Source of the DNA: G963663315 sp965208975
Lineage (GTDB): Bacteria > Pseudomonadota > Gammaproteobacteria > Arenicellales > Poriferihabitantaceae
Length of the DNA stretch: 64,000 bases
Assembly (NCBI GenBank): GCA_965208975.1
Contig: CBDBQH010000003.1
Coordinates: 1,364,001-1,428,000 of the forward strand
Reading direction: 5' to 3'
Shown piece by piece: positions 36,073 through 45,533 of the stretch. A model generated the notes under the pieces. That model was not told the DNA's origin. It ran no database searches and saw only the letters and a program-made list of their open reading frames with translations. The stretch's first letter is position 1. The number at the start of each line of letters is the position of its first letter. A program made the translations under genes and the position numbers.

Positions 36073-36429
36073 TTGTTAACCGATTATTTACCGATCCTGT
36101 TATTTATCATCGTCGGCATTGCCGTCGGTGTAATCGCTATTTCGGCAGGGAAGATACTGGCTCCGAGCAAGCCGGACGAACAAAAAAATTCGCCTTACGA
36201 GTGCGGATTCGAGGCATTTGAAGATTCCAGGATGAAATTTGATGTCCGGTATTATCTGGTTGCTATTCTGTTTATTATTTTTGATCTTGAAATTGCGTTT
36301 CTGTTTCCGTGGGCGATTGTGCTTGATGAAATCGGCGTGTTCGGGTTCTGGGCGATGATGTTGTTTCTCGGGGTCCTGGTAGTCGGGTTCATCTATGAAT
36401 GGAAAAAAGGCGCTCTGGAATGGGAGTAG
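36073..36429 (+). CDS. nuoA: NADH-quinone oxidoreductase subunit A
   Basis: Membrane subunit of respiratory complex I, 118 residues with three helices. The quinone-site loop carries the conserved YECGFE and the segment VRYYLVAILFIIFDLEIAF. The start is a TTG, since no upstream ATG lies in frame. It is the first gene of the nuoA-N operon and nuoB follows after five bases. Translation from TTG may limit the rate of the operon's first product. Confidence 0.95.
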   Translation: MLTDYLPILLFIIVGIAVGVIAISAGKILAPSKPDEQKNSPYECGFEAFEDSRMKFDVRYYLVAILFIIFDLEIAFLFPWAIVLDEIGVFGFWAMMLFLGVLVVGFIYEWKKGALEWE

Positions 36430-36434
36430 ATTAA

Positions 36435-36932
36435 ATGGCGCTTGAAGGCACCTTGCAGGAAGGATTTGCAACAGCCAGGCTGGATGACCTGATCAACTGG
36501 GCGCGAACCGGCTCACTGTGGCCGATGACTTTCGGCCTTGCCTGTTGCGCGGTCGAAATGATGCAGGCGGGGGCGGCGCGTTACGATCTCGATCGTTTCG
36601 GTGTCATATTCAGGCCAAGTCCCAGACAATCGGACGTAATGATCGTGGCCGGCACCCTGACCAACAAGATGGCGCCGGCCCTGCGTAAGGTATATGACCA
36701 GATGGCCGAGCCGCGATGGGTCATCTCGATGGGCTCCTGCGCCAATGGCGGGGGTTATTACCATTATTCCTATTCCGTAGTTCGCGGCTGTGATCGCATC
36801 ATCCCGGTGGATGTGTATGTGCCCGGCTGTCCGCCGACCGCCGAAGCGTTGATTTATGGTATCCTGCAATTACAGAAAAAGATCAGGAAAACCAGCACGA
36901 TCGCGCGACCGGCAGTCATATCAGCGACTTGA
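36435..36932 (+). CDS. nuoB: NADH-quinone oxidoreductase subunit B
   Basis: Peripheral-arm subunit that binds the terminal [4Fe-4S] cluster N2, next to the quinone site. It is 165 residues. The four ligands are Cys37, Cys38, Cys102 and Cys132, in the expected CC...C...C layout. The length is slightly under E. coli NuoB. It follows nuoA by five bases and precedes nuoC by 18 bp. Confidence 0.97.
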   Translation: MALEGTLQEGFATARLDDLINWARTGSLWPMTFGLACCAVEMMQAGAARYDLDRFGVIFRPSPRQSDVMIVAGTLTNKMAPALRKVYDQMAEPRWVISMGSCANGGGYYHYSYSVVRGCDRIIPVDVYVPGCPPTAEALIYGILQLQKKIRKTSTIARPAVISAT

Positions 36933-36950
36933 TCCGGGGAACCATTTAAT

Positions 36951-37571
36951 ATGATGACCCTGTCTGACTTGCCTGGGCGCCTGACCGGGTTGCTGGGTGA
37001 AGACCTGATCGCCAGCAAAATCCGGCTGGGTGAGTTGACCTGCGAAATCCGGCGTCAGGCGATTACCGATGTCTGTCGCCGTCTGAGAGACGACCCCGGC
37101 GCCCGGTTCGATCAGTTGATTGATCTTTGTGGCATGGATTATTCCACCTGGGGCAAGGAAGGGGGCAATCCCTGGTCGGGCAGCCGCTATGCGGTGATCT
37201 ATCATTTGATGTCGCTTGACAACAACCAGCGCATCCGGCTGCGCTGTGAACTGGACGACCAGCAACCGCTCATTGACTCGGTGATTGAGGTCTGGCCCGC
37301 AGCCGACTGGTTTGAACGAGAAGCGTTTGATCTGTATGGGATTATTTTCAACGGGCACCCCGACCTGCGCCGTCTGTTGACGGATTATGGTTTTATCGGT
37401 CATCCGTTTCGTAAGGACTTTCCACTGTCGGGGCAGGTGGAAATGCGTTTTGACGAGGAACAGGGACGGGTCATCTATCAGCCCGTCACAATCGAGGAGC
37501 GTATCCTGGTTCCACGTACCATTCGTAAGGATTCATTCGCCGGTTCTGATTTGAGTGAGAGCCCGGACTGA
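36951..37571 (+). CDS. nuoC: NADH-quinone oxidoreductase subunit C
   Basis: Peripheral-arm subunit of complex I, 206 residues, the 30-kDa type. The conserved segment PAADWFEREAFDLYGIIFNGHPDLRR is seen in parts (EREAFDLYGI and HPDLRRLL). It is a separate gene from nuoD, unlike the fused nuoCD of enterobacteria. The stop overlaps the nuoD start by one base (TGATG). Confidence 0.95.
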   Translation: MMTLSDLPGRLTGLLGEDLIASKIRLGELTCEIRRQAITDVCRRLRDDPGARFDQLIDLCGMDYSTWGKEGGNPWSGSRYAVIYHLMSLDNNQRIRLRCELDDQQPLIDSVIEVWPAADWFEREAFDLYGIIFNGHPDLRRLLTDYGFIGHPFRKDFPLSGQVEMRFDEEQGRVIYQPVTIEERILVPRTIRKDSFAGSDLSESPD

Positions 37572-38824
37572 TGGCTGAAATTCGCAACTATACGATGAAT
37601 TTCGGGCCGCAACATCCGGCGGCGCATGGTGTGCTCAGAATCATCATGGAGATGGACGGCGAGGTAATTGAGCGTTGTGACCCGCATATCGGTTTGCTGC
37701 ATCGGGGTACGGAGAAACTGGCGGAGACCAAGCCTTACAATCAGAGTATCGGTTATATGGACCGCCTTGATTACGTCTCGATGATGTGTAACGAGCATGC
37801 TTATGTTCTGGCAATCGAGAAAATGCTCGGTATCGAAATCCCGCTTCGCGCACAATATATCCGGGTGCTGTTTGATGAGATCACCCGTATCCTGAATCAT
37901 TGCCTGTGGCTGGGCGCTCATGCGCTGGATGTCGGCGCCATGACGGTCTTCCTGTACTGTTTCCGTGAAAGGGAAGACCTGATGGATTGCTACGAGGCGG
38001 TGTCCGGCGCTCGGATGCATGCCACTTATTACCGGCCCGGCGGGGTTTATCGGGATTTGCCCGACCAGATGCCGAAATACGCTCCCACCAGGCAGCGTTC
38101 TGAAACCGGGACGCAGAAACTCAACGAGGCCCGCGAAGGGTCACTGCTTGATTTCATCGAAGCCTTTACCGAGCGATTTCCCGCCTGTGTAGACGAATAT
38201 GAAACCCTGTTGAGCGATAACCGCATCTGGAAACAAAGGACGGTAGACATCGGCATTGTGGCCCCGGAACGCGCCAGGGCGCTGGGCTTTTCCGGCGCCA
38301 TGCTGAGAGGTTCGGGAATAGAGTGGGATCTGCGTAAGAAACAGCCCTATGAAGTGTATGAGCGGATGGATTTCGATATTCCGGTGGGTACGAATGGCGA
38401 CTGCTATGACCGTTATCTGGTGCGAGTTGAGGAAATGCGCCAGTCCAACCGCATCATCAGACAGTGCGTTGACTGGCTGCGAAATCATGCGGGGCCGGTC
38501 ATTGTCGATGATCACAAGCTGACTCCGCCTTCGCGAGAAAACATGAAAGGCGATATGGAATCCCTGATCCACCACTTCAAGCTGTTCACCGAGGGTTATT
38601 GCGTACCGCCCGGAGAAGCCTACGCGGCGATTGAACATCCCAAGGGGGAGTTCGGTATTTATCTGGTTTCCGATGGCGCCAACAAGCCCTACCGGGTCAA
38701 AATCCGGGCGCCTGGTTTCGCTCACCTCGCCGCCCTGCACGAAATGTCCAATGGTCACATGCTGGCCGACATGGTCGCGATCATCGGCACCCAGGATATT
38801 GTGTTCGGGGAGATAGACCGATAA
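37571..38824 (+). CDS. nuoD: NADH-quinone oxidoreductase subunit D
   Basis: The 49-kDa type subunit that forms the quinone-binding cavity with NuoB, 417 residues. The N-terminal FGPQHPAAHGVLR has the conserved His pair near the quinone. The later GLLHRGTEKL and RMHATYYRPGG are canonical. Its ATG is inside the nuoC stop, and nuoE follows three bases after its own stop. Confidence 0.97.
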   Translation: MAEIRNYTMNFGPQHPAAHGVLRIIMEMDGEVIERCDPHIGLLHRGTEKLAETKPYNQSIGYMDRLDYVSMMCNEHAYVLAIEKMLGIEIPLRAQYIRVLFDEITRILNHCLWLGAHALDVGAMTVFLYCFREREDLMDCYEAVSGARMHATYYRPGGVYRDLPDQMPKYAPTRQRSETGTQKLNEAREGSLLDFIEAFTERFPACVDEYETLLSDNRIWKQRTVDIGIVAPERARALGFSGAMLRGSGIEWDLRKKQPYEVYERMDFDIPVGTNGDCYDRYLVRVEEMRQSNRIIRQCVDWLRNHAGPVIVDDHKLTPPSRENMKGDMESLIHHFKLFTEGYCVPPGEAYAAIEHPKGEFGIYLVSDGANKPYRVKIRAPGFAHLAALHEMSNGHMLADMVAIIGTQDIVFGEIDR

Positions 38825-38827
38825 GTC

Positions 38828-39325
38828 ATGACATCCGATCCTGTCAATCATTGCCGGCTGTGCGAGGCGTCCATGCGACAGATCAGCCATGAACTGGAAA
38901 AATATCCGGCAGACCAGCGCCAGTCCGCGCTGCTGGCCGCTCTGCGAATCGCCCAGGACGAGCATGGCTGGCTGAGCGGGGAGCTGATCGAACAGGTCGC
39001 CGGCATCATCGGGATACCGCCGATCAAGGCTTACGAGGTCGCGACCTTTTACTCAATGTATGATCTGGGCCCGACCGGCCGGCATAAGGTATGTCTGTGC
39101 ACCAATATCTCCTGCATGTTGCGTGGCTCGGATGAGATTGCCGCTCATCTGCGACAAAAGCTCGGCATCGGATTCGGCGAGACCACTGCCGACGGTCGCT
39201 TTACCCTGAAGGAAGTGGAGTGTCTGGCCGCCTGTGCCGGAGCGCCGATGATGCAGATCGGGCGCGATTACTACGAAGATCTGACTCCGGACAAGGTGGA
39301 CCGGATTCTTGAGGGGCTGATATGA
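38828..39325 (+). CDS. nuoE: NADH-quinone oxidoreductase subunit E
   Basis: Thioredoxin-like 24-kDa subunit carrying the [2Fe-2S] cluster N1a. It is 165 residues. Ligands are Cys91, Cys96, Cys132 and Cys136, in the expected C-x4-C and C-x3-C pairs. The stop overlaps the nuoF ATG by four bases (ATGA), so the two NADH-module subunits are made together. Confidence 0.96.
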   Translation: MTSDPVNHCRLCEASMRQISHELEKYPADQRQSALLAALRIAQDEHGWLSGELIEQVAGIIGIPPIKAYEVATFYSMYDLGPTGRHKVCLCTNISCMLRGSDEIAAHLRQKLGIGFGETTADGRFTLKEVECLAACAGAPMMQIGRDYYEDLTPDKVDRILEGLI

Positions 39326-40641
39326 GCTTGCCATTGGTTGCTGACCGATTCAGTTCCTTACGCAGGGCATGCAATGTCAGTCTGCCCGACCCGGCGATCG
39401 AAAAGCCCTGGACGCTGCAAAGCTACCGCGCCAACGGCGGTTATCAGGCATTGGAAAGGGTACTGAGCGGCCAGATACCACATACTGAAATCATAGATAC
39501 CCTCAAGCAATCGAACATCCGCGGGCGGGGCGGGGCCGGATTTCCGGTGGGAGTAAAATGGAGCTTCATGCCACGCGACTCCAATGTGCAGAAATATGTG
39601 GTCTGTAATTCCGATGAAGGTGAGCCTGGTACCTGCAAGGATCGGGACATTATGCGACTGAATCCTCACGCCCTGATTGAGGGCATGACCATTGGCGGTT
39701 ATGTGATGGGCGCTACCGTGGGCTACAATTATATCCGTGGCGAATTCCAGGAACCCTACGAGGTCATGGAGGAGGCGATAAGGGAAGCCCGGCAGGCCGG
39801 CCTGCTGGGTCGCGACCTGTTCGGCTCGGGCTTTGACTTCAATCTGTACAACCATCTGGGCGCCGGCGCCTATATCTGCGGTGAGGAAACCGCGCTGCTC
39901 AATTCGCTGGAAGGAAAAAAAGGCGAACCACGCTTCAAGCCGCCCTTTCCGGCCGCTTATGGTTTGTACGGCAAGCCGACCACGATCAACAATACCGAAT
40001 CCTTTGCCTCTGTGCCGGCCATTCTGAGGGCGAATGGCGACTGGATGGATGGCGCCTGGTTCAAGCGGCTGGGGGTTGAAAACGCTGGAGGGGTCAAGGT
40101 GTTTTCGGTGACCGGTCACGTGGAACGCCCCGGAAATTACGAGATCAGGATGGGTACTCCCTTTCGTGAACTGCTGGAAATGGCGGGTGGAGTCTGGAAA
40201 GGCCGCAAGTTGAAGGCCGTGATCCCCGGTGGCTCGTCGGTGCCGGTCATGCCTGCGGAAAATATCATGCAGGCCAATATGGATTATGATTCCCTGCAAA
40301 AACACGGTTCTGCGGTCGGCGCCGGCTCTGTGATTGTCATGGATGAAACCACCGACATGGTGAAAATCCTGAAGCGTATCGCGTATTTTTACTACGAAGA
40401 ATCCTGCGGTCAGTGCACGCCCTGCCGTGAGGGTACTGGCTGGTTGTATCGCATTTTGAAGCGAATTGATTCAGGGCATGGCAAAATGAAAGACCTGGAT
40501 ACCCTGCTGGATGTCGCCAACCGGATAGAAGGCCGCACCATTTGTGCGTTGGGTGACGCGGCGGCCTGGCCTGTGCAAAGCTTCCTGGCACATTTTCGGC
40601 ATGAGTTCGAAGCGAAGATCAAGGTAACGGCTACGCGATGA
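39322..40641 (+). CDS. nuoF: NADH-quinone oxidoreductase subunit F
   Basis: NADH- and FMN-binding subunit of complex I, 439 residues. The glycine-rich NADH/FMN loop is GRGGAGFP at 68-75. The [4Fe-4S] cluster N3 ligands are Cys362, Cys365 and Cys368 in SCGQCTPC, with the fourth Cys near residue 408 (RTICALGD). It overlaps nuoE and nuoG by four bases each. Confidence 0.97.
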   Translation: MSLPLVADRFSSLRRACNVSLPDPAIEKPWTLQSYRANGGYQALERVLSGQIPHTEIIDTLKQSNIRGRGGAGFPVGVKWSFMPRDSNVQKYVVCNSDEGEPGTCKDRDIMRLNPHALIEGMTIGGYVMGATVGYNYIRGEFQEPYEVMEEAIREARQAGLLGRDLFGSGFDFNLYNHLGAGAYICGEETALLNSLEGKKGEPRFKPPFPAAYGLYGKPTTINNTESFASVPAILRANGDWMDGAWFKRLGVENAGGVKVFSVTGHVERPGNYEIRMGTPFRELLEMAGGVWKGRKLKAVIPGGSSVPVMPAENIMQANMDYDSLQKHGSAVGAGSVIVMDETTDMVKILKRIAYFYYEESCGQCTPCREGTGWLYRILKRIDSGHGKMKDLDTLLDVANRIEGRTICALGDAAAWPVQSFLAHFRHEFEAKIKVTATR

Positions 40642-43025
40642 GTACGATAACCATAGAAGTGGATGGCAGGGAACTCGAAGCCGTGGCCGGCGAAATGCTG
40701 ATTGGCGTCACTGACCGCAATGACATTTATATTCCCCGATTCTGCTACCATGAAAAACTGTCGGTCGCGGCAAATTGCCGGATGTGTCTGGTAGAAGTAG
40801 AGCGGGCGCCGAAGCCGATGCCGGCCTGTGCCACTCCGGTCAATGCCGGCATGAAGGTCTTTACCCGGTCAAAGCTGGCGCGCGAAGCCCAGAAAGGCAC
40901 GATGGAGTTCCTGTTGATCAATCATCCGCTGGATTGTCCGGTTTGTGACCAGGGCGGAGAATGCCCCTTGCAGGATCAGGCGCTTGCGTATGGCAAGGGT
41001 GATTCACGCTTCATGGAATCCAAGCGGGTGGTTCCGAATTACGATATCGGTCCTCTGGTCGCTACCGAAATGACCCGTTGCATCCATTGTACGCGCTGTG
41101 TGCGTTTCGGGGAGGAGATCGCCGGGGTGGTTGAGATGGGTATGCCGGGGCGCGGTGAGCATGCCAGAATTACCACCTTTCTCAGTCGTCCGGTGAATTC
41201 TGAAGTTTCGGGCAATATCATTGATCTGTGTCCGGTCGGCGCCCTTACGTCCAGACCTTACCGTTTTGCCGCGCGGTCATGGGAGCTGCAAAACCATTCG
41301 GCCATCAGCCCGCATGACTGTCTCGGAACCAACATCAACATCCAGACGCTGCGCGGCCGGGTGGAACGGGTTTTGCCGATCGAAAATCCCGCGATCAACG
41401 AATGCTGGCTGGCGGACCGGGACCGCTTTTCCTATGAGGCGGTCAACAGCGAAAAACGCTTGCTTGACCCGATGATCCGGGAAAACGGCCAGTGGCGGAC
41501 CACTGATTGGGAAACCGCCCTGACCTTTGCCGCCGAGGGATTGCGGGCCGTTATCCATGCCGGCTCAGCCAATGATATAGGTGGAATTGCAGGATACACG
41601 TCAACCCTGGAGGAGTTCTACCTGTTACAGAAGCTGCTGCGGGCGCTGGGCAGTGAAAACGTGGATCACCGATTGCAACAGTGTGATTTCAGGGATGATG
41701 ACATCGCTCCGGCCTTCCCTGCATCAGAAGTGGCCATCAGCGACTATGACAAGCAACAGGCCATATTACTGGTAGGTTCCAACATCCGCAAGGAACAACC
41801 GTTGCTTGCCTTGAAAATCCGGCGAGGAGCCGAATCCGGCCTGACCCGAATCAGCGCCATTAATCCGGTGGATTATGATTTGAATTTCGGCTTGATCGAA
41901 TCCGCTTTCGGAGCCGGACCGGCGTTGGTCTCCCGGCTCGCAGAGTTGGCAATGAATGTCGCTACAATCCGGTCGGTTGAGCTGCCCGAAGATATCCGGG
42001 CGCTGGCCTGTGACCATGCCGGTATGTACCAATCCGCGCGCAATCTGGCGGCGGCGGGTGACAACGGCTTGATCATTCTGGGGGCTTTGGCGCAACAGCA
42101 CCCCGATGCCAGTGTGATCCAGGCCATTGCCAACTGGATTGCCGACACGGCAGGCTGCAAACTGGCCATCCTGACGCCAGGAAACAGTGTCGCTGGACAT
42201 ATCTCGAATTGTCGGCCACATACCCATGGCAAAAACCTCCATGATATGTTGTACGGGGGGTTACCGGGCTTTGTACTGCTCGGCTGTGAGCCTGAACTGG
42301 ATTGCATCGACGCGAAAGCGGCGGCTGCCGCGATGAACCATGCGCGCTTCATCGTCCAGATGAGCGCGTTTCAAAGTGAATCGGTCAAAAAATACGCGGA
42401 TGTGCTGTTGCCGGTCGCCGCTTTCACCGAGTCTGCCGGTACTTTTATCAACTGCGAAGGTCGGGTGCAAACGGCTGAAGTCTCCGCCAACCCCGCGGGG
42501 CAATCGCGGCCAGCCTGGAAGGTATTGCGTGTACTTGGCAATTTCCTGCACTGCGATGGATTCGAATTCATTACACTTGATGATGTGATGGAGGAAATCA
42601 GTGCCACGACCGGAATGGACGATATACAACCGAATGCGCGTTCCACACAACGCCGGTTCAATCCGTTATTGTCCGTGTCCGCTGCCGACGGTCTGCCGCG
42701 GATTGCGGATATGCCGATGTATCGCGGCGACATCACACTGCGTAACACGGACGCGCTTCAGCGCACCGCGGACAATCCCGCGCCAGCGGTATCCGTCCAC
42801 CCCGCTACGGCGGCAAGATTGGGTCTTGCCGAAGACGTTGAGGCGCTCGTACAGGCATCCGTGAAAGACGGCGCCAACCGCATCCGGTTACCACTCAGAT
42901 TGAACCCTCGCCTGATGGAAAATTGCGTCCATATTGCCGCCGGATTCCATGAAACGGCCGGCCTCGGCGGCCAGACCATCGTCAACCTTCTGAAAGCGCC
43001 TGCGGACGGTAAGGCGGATGGCTGA
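40638..43025 (+). CDS. nuoG: NADH-quinone oxidoreductase subunit G
   Basis: Large 75-kDa subunit, 795 residues. The N-terminal [2Fe-2S] ligands are Cys36, Cys47, Cys50 and Cys64. A [4Fe-4S] set follows in DCPVCDQGGECPLQD and CIHCTRCVRF. The rest is the molybdopterin-oxidoreductase-like domain with DCLGTNINI near residue 225, which in complex I has lost its cofactor. The nuoH start overlaps its end by eight bases. Confidence 0.96.
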   Translation: MSTITIEVDGRELEAVAGEMLIGVTDRNDIYIPRFCYHEKLSVAANCRMCLVEVERAPKPMPACATPVNAGMKVFTRSKLAREAQKGTMEFLLINHPLDCPVCDQGGECPLQDQALAYGKGDSRFMESKRVVPNYDIGPLVATEMTRCIHCTRCVRFGEEIAGVVEMGMPGRGEHARITTFLSRPVNSEVSGNIIDLCPVGALTSRPYRFAARSWELQNHSAISPHDCLGTNINIQTLRGRVERVLPIENPAINECWLADRDRFSYEAVNSEKRLLDPMIRENGQWRTTDWETALTFAAEGLRAVIHAGSANDIGGIAGYTSTLEEFYLLQKLLRALGSENVDHRLQQCDFRDDDIAPAFPASEVAISDYDKQQAILLVGSNIRKEQPLLALKIRRGAESGLTRISAINPVDYDLNFGLIESAFGAGPALVSRLAELAMNVATIRSVELPEDIRALACDHAGMYQSARNLAAAGDNGLIILGALAQQHPDASVIQAIANWIADTAGCKLAILTPGNSVAGHISNCRPHTHGKNLHDMLYGGLPGFVLLGCEPELDCIDAKAAAAAMNHARFIVQMSAFQSESVKKYADVLLPVAAFTESAGTFINCEGRVQTAEVSANPAGQSRPAWKVLRVLGNFLHCDGFEFITLDDVMEEISATTGMDDIQPNARSTQRRFNPLLSVSAADGLPRIADMPMYRGDITLRNTDALQRTADNPAPAVSVHPATAARLGLAEDVEALVQASVKDGANRIRLPLRLNPRLMENCVHIAAGFHETAGLGGQTIVNLLKAPADGKADG

Positions 43026-44064
43026 TTTCTGGTTTTCAATGACCGGGTGGCTGCCGGACAGTTTGCAGCATTTCTTCTGGATCATGCTGAAAATCACTGC
43101 GATCATCATTCCTTTGATGGCCTGCGTGGCCTGGTTTACTTTTGCGGAACGCAAGTTGATCGGCTATATGCAGACCCGGGTCGGACCCAATCGGGTCGGG
43201 CCCAAGGGCTGGGGGCAACCGATCGCGGATGTCATCAAACTGATGTTCAAGGAAGTCATCATCCCGCATAAATCAAACCGCTACCTGTTTCTGATCGCGC
43301 CGGTTCTTTCCCTGGCGCCGGCGCTTGCGGCCTGGGCTGTGGTGCCGTTCACCGACTCGCTGGTACTGGCCAACATTGACGCCAGTTTGTTGTACGTGCT
43401 TGCCTTGACTTCGATGGGCGTTTATGGCGTGATTGTGGCGGGCTGGGCATCGAACTCCAAATACGCCTTTCTGGGCGCGATGCGCTCTGCCGCGCAGATC
43501 GTTGCCTATGAAATCGCGATGGGATTCGCTCTGGTGGGAGTACTGATGGTTGCCGGCAGCTTGAATCTGAGAGAAATTGTGCTGCATCAATCCGGCGGCT
43601 TCTGGCAGTGGTACTGGCTGCCCCTGTTGCCGTTGTTCGTGGTGTATTTCATTTCCGGGGTGGCGGAGACCAATCGGGCGCCGTTTGACGTAGCGGAAGG
43701 CGAGTCGGAAATTGTCGCCGGTTTCCACGTGGAATATTCCGGCATGGGTTTCGCGGTGTTTTTCCTGGCGGAATATGCCAATATGGTTCTCATTGCGGCG
43801 CTCACCGTACTGATGTTTCTGGGAGGGTGGCTGCCGCCGGTTGACGTGGCTCCGTTCACCTGGCTTCCCGGCCTGTTCTGGTTCGGGCTGAAAACTGCCG
43901 CGGTGGCCTTTCTGTTCCTGTGGTTTCGCGCGACCTTTCCCCGCTACCGATATGACCAGATCATGCGCCTGGGATGGAAAGTCCTGATCCCGGTGACTCT
44001 GGTATGGATTGTCGTGATCGGGCTCGGAAAGTTCTATACGCCGCTCGGCTTTGTTTTTGCATAA
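43018..44064 (+). CDS. nuoH: NADH-quinone oxidoreductase subunit H
   Basis: Membrane subunit joining the peripheral arm to the proton-pumping arm and forming part of the quinone channel. It has 348 residues and eight helices. The conserved charged loop ETNRAPFDVAEGESE is intact. An upstream RVGPNRVGPKGWGQP loop is also canonical. A 31-bp gap precedes nuoI, the longest within the first part of the operon. Confidence 0.97.
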   Translation: MADFWFSMTGWLPDSLQHFFWIMLKITAIIIPLMACVAWFTFAERKLIGYMQTRVGPNRVGPKGWGQPIADVIKLMFKEVIIPHKSNRYLFLIAPVLSLAPALAAWAVVPFTDSLVLANIDASLLYVLALTSMGVYGVIVAGWASNSKYAFLGAMRSAAQIVAYEIAMGFALVGVLMVAGSLNLREIVLHQSGGFWQWYWLPLLPLFVVYFISGVAETNRAPFDVAEGESEIVAGFHVEYSGMGFAVFFLAEYANMVLIAALTVLMFLGGWLPPVDVAPFTWLPGLFWFGLKTAAVAFLFLWFRATFPRYRYDQIMRLGWKVLIPVTLVWIVVIGLGKFYTPLGFVFA

Positions 44065-44095
44065 CGGTACGAAAGTATAATCACAGGTATTCTCA

Positions 44096-44587
44096 ATGGC
44101 TCTGGATCTCAAACAGCTTTACAAGACCTTTTCCCTGCAGGAGTTGAGAAAAGGACTCGGTGTAACCGGCCGTCAGCTTTTCAACAAGAAAACGACGATC
44201 ATGTATCCGGAGGAAAAAACGCCGAAGTCGCCGCGCTTTCGCGGCCTGCACGCACTGCGGCGCTACCCCAATGGTGAGGAGCGCTGCATCGCCTGCAAAC
44301 TGTGTGAGGCGGTCTGCCCGGCGCTGGCCATCACCATTGATTCTGAAGAACGCGAAGACGGTACTCGCCGCACTACCCGCTATGATATCGACTTGTTCAA
44401 GTGTGTTTACTGCGGCTTTTGTGAAGAAGCCTGCCCGGTGGATTCGATCGTGATGACCGATATTCATGAATTCCACATGGAAGAGAACGAGGAACGTGTG
44501 ATCGATAAACAGGGACTGCTGGAAATAGGTGACCGCTACGAAGCCGAAATCGCCGCCGCCCGCAAACAGGATTCAGTCTACAGGTAA
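44096..44587 (+). CDS. nuoI: NADH-quinone oxidoreductase subunit I
   Basis: Ferredoxin-type subunit with two [4Fe-4S] clusters, N6a and N6b. It is 163 residues. Cluster ligands are Cys64, 67, 70, 74 and Cys103, 106, 109, 113, in two CxxCxxCxxxCP motifs. Electrons pass through it toward NuoB. nuoJ starts eight bases after the stop. Confidence 0.97.
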   Translation: MALDLKQLYKTFSLQELRKGLGVTGRQLFNKKTTIMYPEEKTPKSPRFRGLHALRRYPNGEERCIACKLCEAVCPALAITIDSEEREDGTRRTTRYDIDLFKCVYCGFCEEACPVDSIVMTDIHEFHMEENEERVIDKQGLLEIGDRYEAEIAAARKQDSVYR

Positions 44588-44595
44588 ATCGGGCG

Positions 44596-45231
44596 ATGAC
44601 ACTTCTGCAAACAGCCTTTTATGTGTTTGGCGCGATTCTGGTCTTCGCGGCCATGATGGTGGTAACCATCCGCAATCCGGTCAAATCCGCGTTGTTTCTG
44701 GCGCTGGCGTTTTTCAGCGCAGCCTGTATCTGGATCACCTTGCAGGCCGAGTTTCTGGCTATCGTCCTGGTATTGGTCTATGTCGGGGCCGTGATGGTGT
44801 TGTTCCTGTTTGTCGTAATGATGCTGGATATTGATCTCGCCAGACTGCGCGCCGGTTTCACCCGTTATCTGCCGATTGGTTCACTGGTCGCGGCGCTGCT
44901 TGTGGTTGAAATAACGCTGGTATTGTATGGCTCCTTTGGCGCGAGTGATTACCGTCCACCGGCCAGTCCCGGCGGCTCTGGCTACAGCAACTCGAAAGAA
45001 CTGGGCGGACAGTTGTATACCCACTATGTTTTCGCGTTTGAAATTGCCGCGCTGATCCTGCTGGTTGCGATTATTGCGGCGATTGCGCTGACCATGAGAA
45101 GACGCCCGCAAACAAAATATATCAACCCCGCGGATCAGGTACTGGTGAAGCGTGAAGATCGGCTGCGAATCGTGAAAATGAAACCGGAGGCCTCCGGGAC
45201 CTCTTCCTCCGCTGATCGGGGCCAATCATGA
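44596..45231 (+). CDS. nuoJ: NADH-quinone oxidoreductase subunit J
   Basis: Membrane subunit, 211 residues with five helices. The third-helix segment VLVYVGAVMVLFLFVVMML, with its pi-bulge glycine, is typical. The charged C-terminal tail is long and Ser-rich. It overlaps the nuoK start by four bases. Confidence 0.94.
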   Translation: MTLLQTAFYVFGAILVFAAMMVVTIRNPVKSALFLALAFFSAACIWITLQAEFLAIVLVLVYVGAVMVLFLFVVMMLDIDLARLRAGFTRYLPIGSLVAALLVVEITLVLYGSFGASDYRPPASPGGSGYSNSKELGGQLYTHYVFAFEIAALILLVAIIAAIALTMRRRPQTKYINPADQVLVKREDRLRIVKMKPEASGTSSSADRGQS

Positions 45232-45533
45232 TTCCACTCTCCCATTACCTGATTTTAGGAGCGATCCTGTTTGCCATCAGCGTTGTCGGGATATTCCTGA
45301 ACCGCAAGAATGTCGTCATCCTGCTGATGGCGATTGAGCTGTTGCTGCTTGCAGTCAACCTGAATTTCGTGGCTTTCTCATACTATCTGAATGATATTGC
45401 GGGTCAGGTTTTCGTGTTCTTCATCCTGACCGTGGCCGCGGCGGAAGCCGCAATCGGACTGGCCATCCTGATTGTATTGTTCCGGAGCAGGAAAACCATC
45501 AATGTTGACGAACTGGATACCCTGAAGGGATGA
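45228..45533 (+). CDS. nuoK: NADH-quinone oxidoreductase subunit K
   Basis: Small membrane subunit of the proton pathway, 101 residues and three helices. Conserved buried glutamates occur in the segments MAIELLLLAVNLNFV and AAAEAAIGLA. Overlaps of four bases with both nuoJ and nuoL point to tight coupling. Confidence 0.96.
   Translation: MIPLSHYLILGAILFAISVVGIFLNRKNVVILLMAIELLLLAVNLNFVAFSYYLNDIAGQVFVFFILTVAAAEAAIGLAILIVLFRSRKTINVDELDTLKG

Noticed and set aside
39358..44112. Long antisense frames opposite nuoF, nuoG and nuoH (up to 315 codons)
   Set aside because: They are shadows of GC-rich coding sequence; no family features or ribosome sites.
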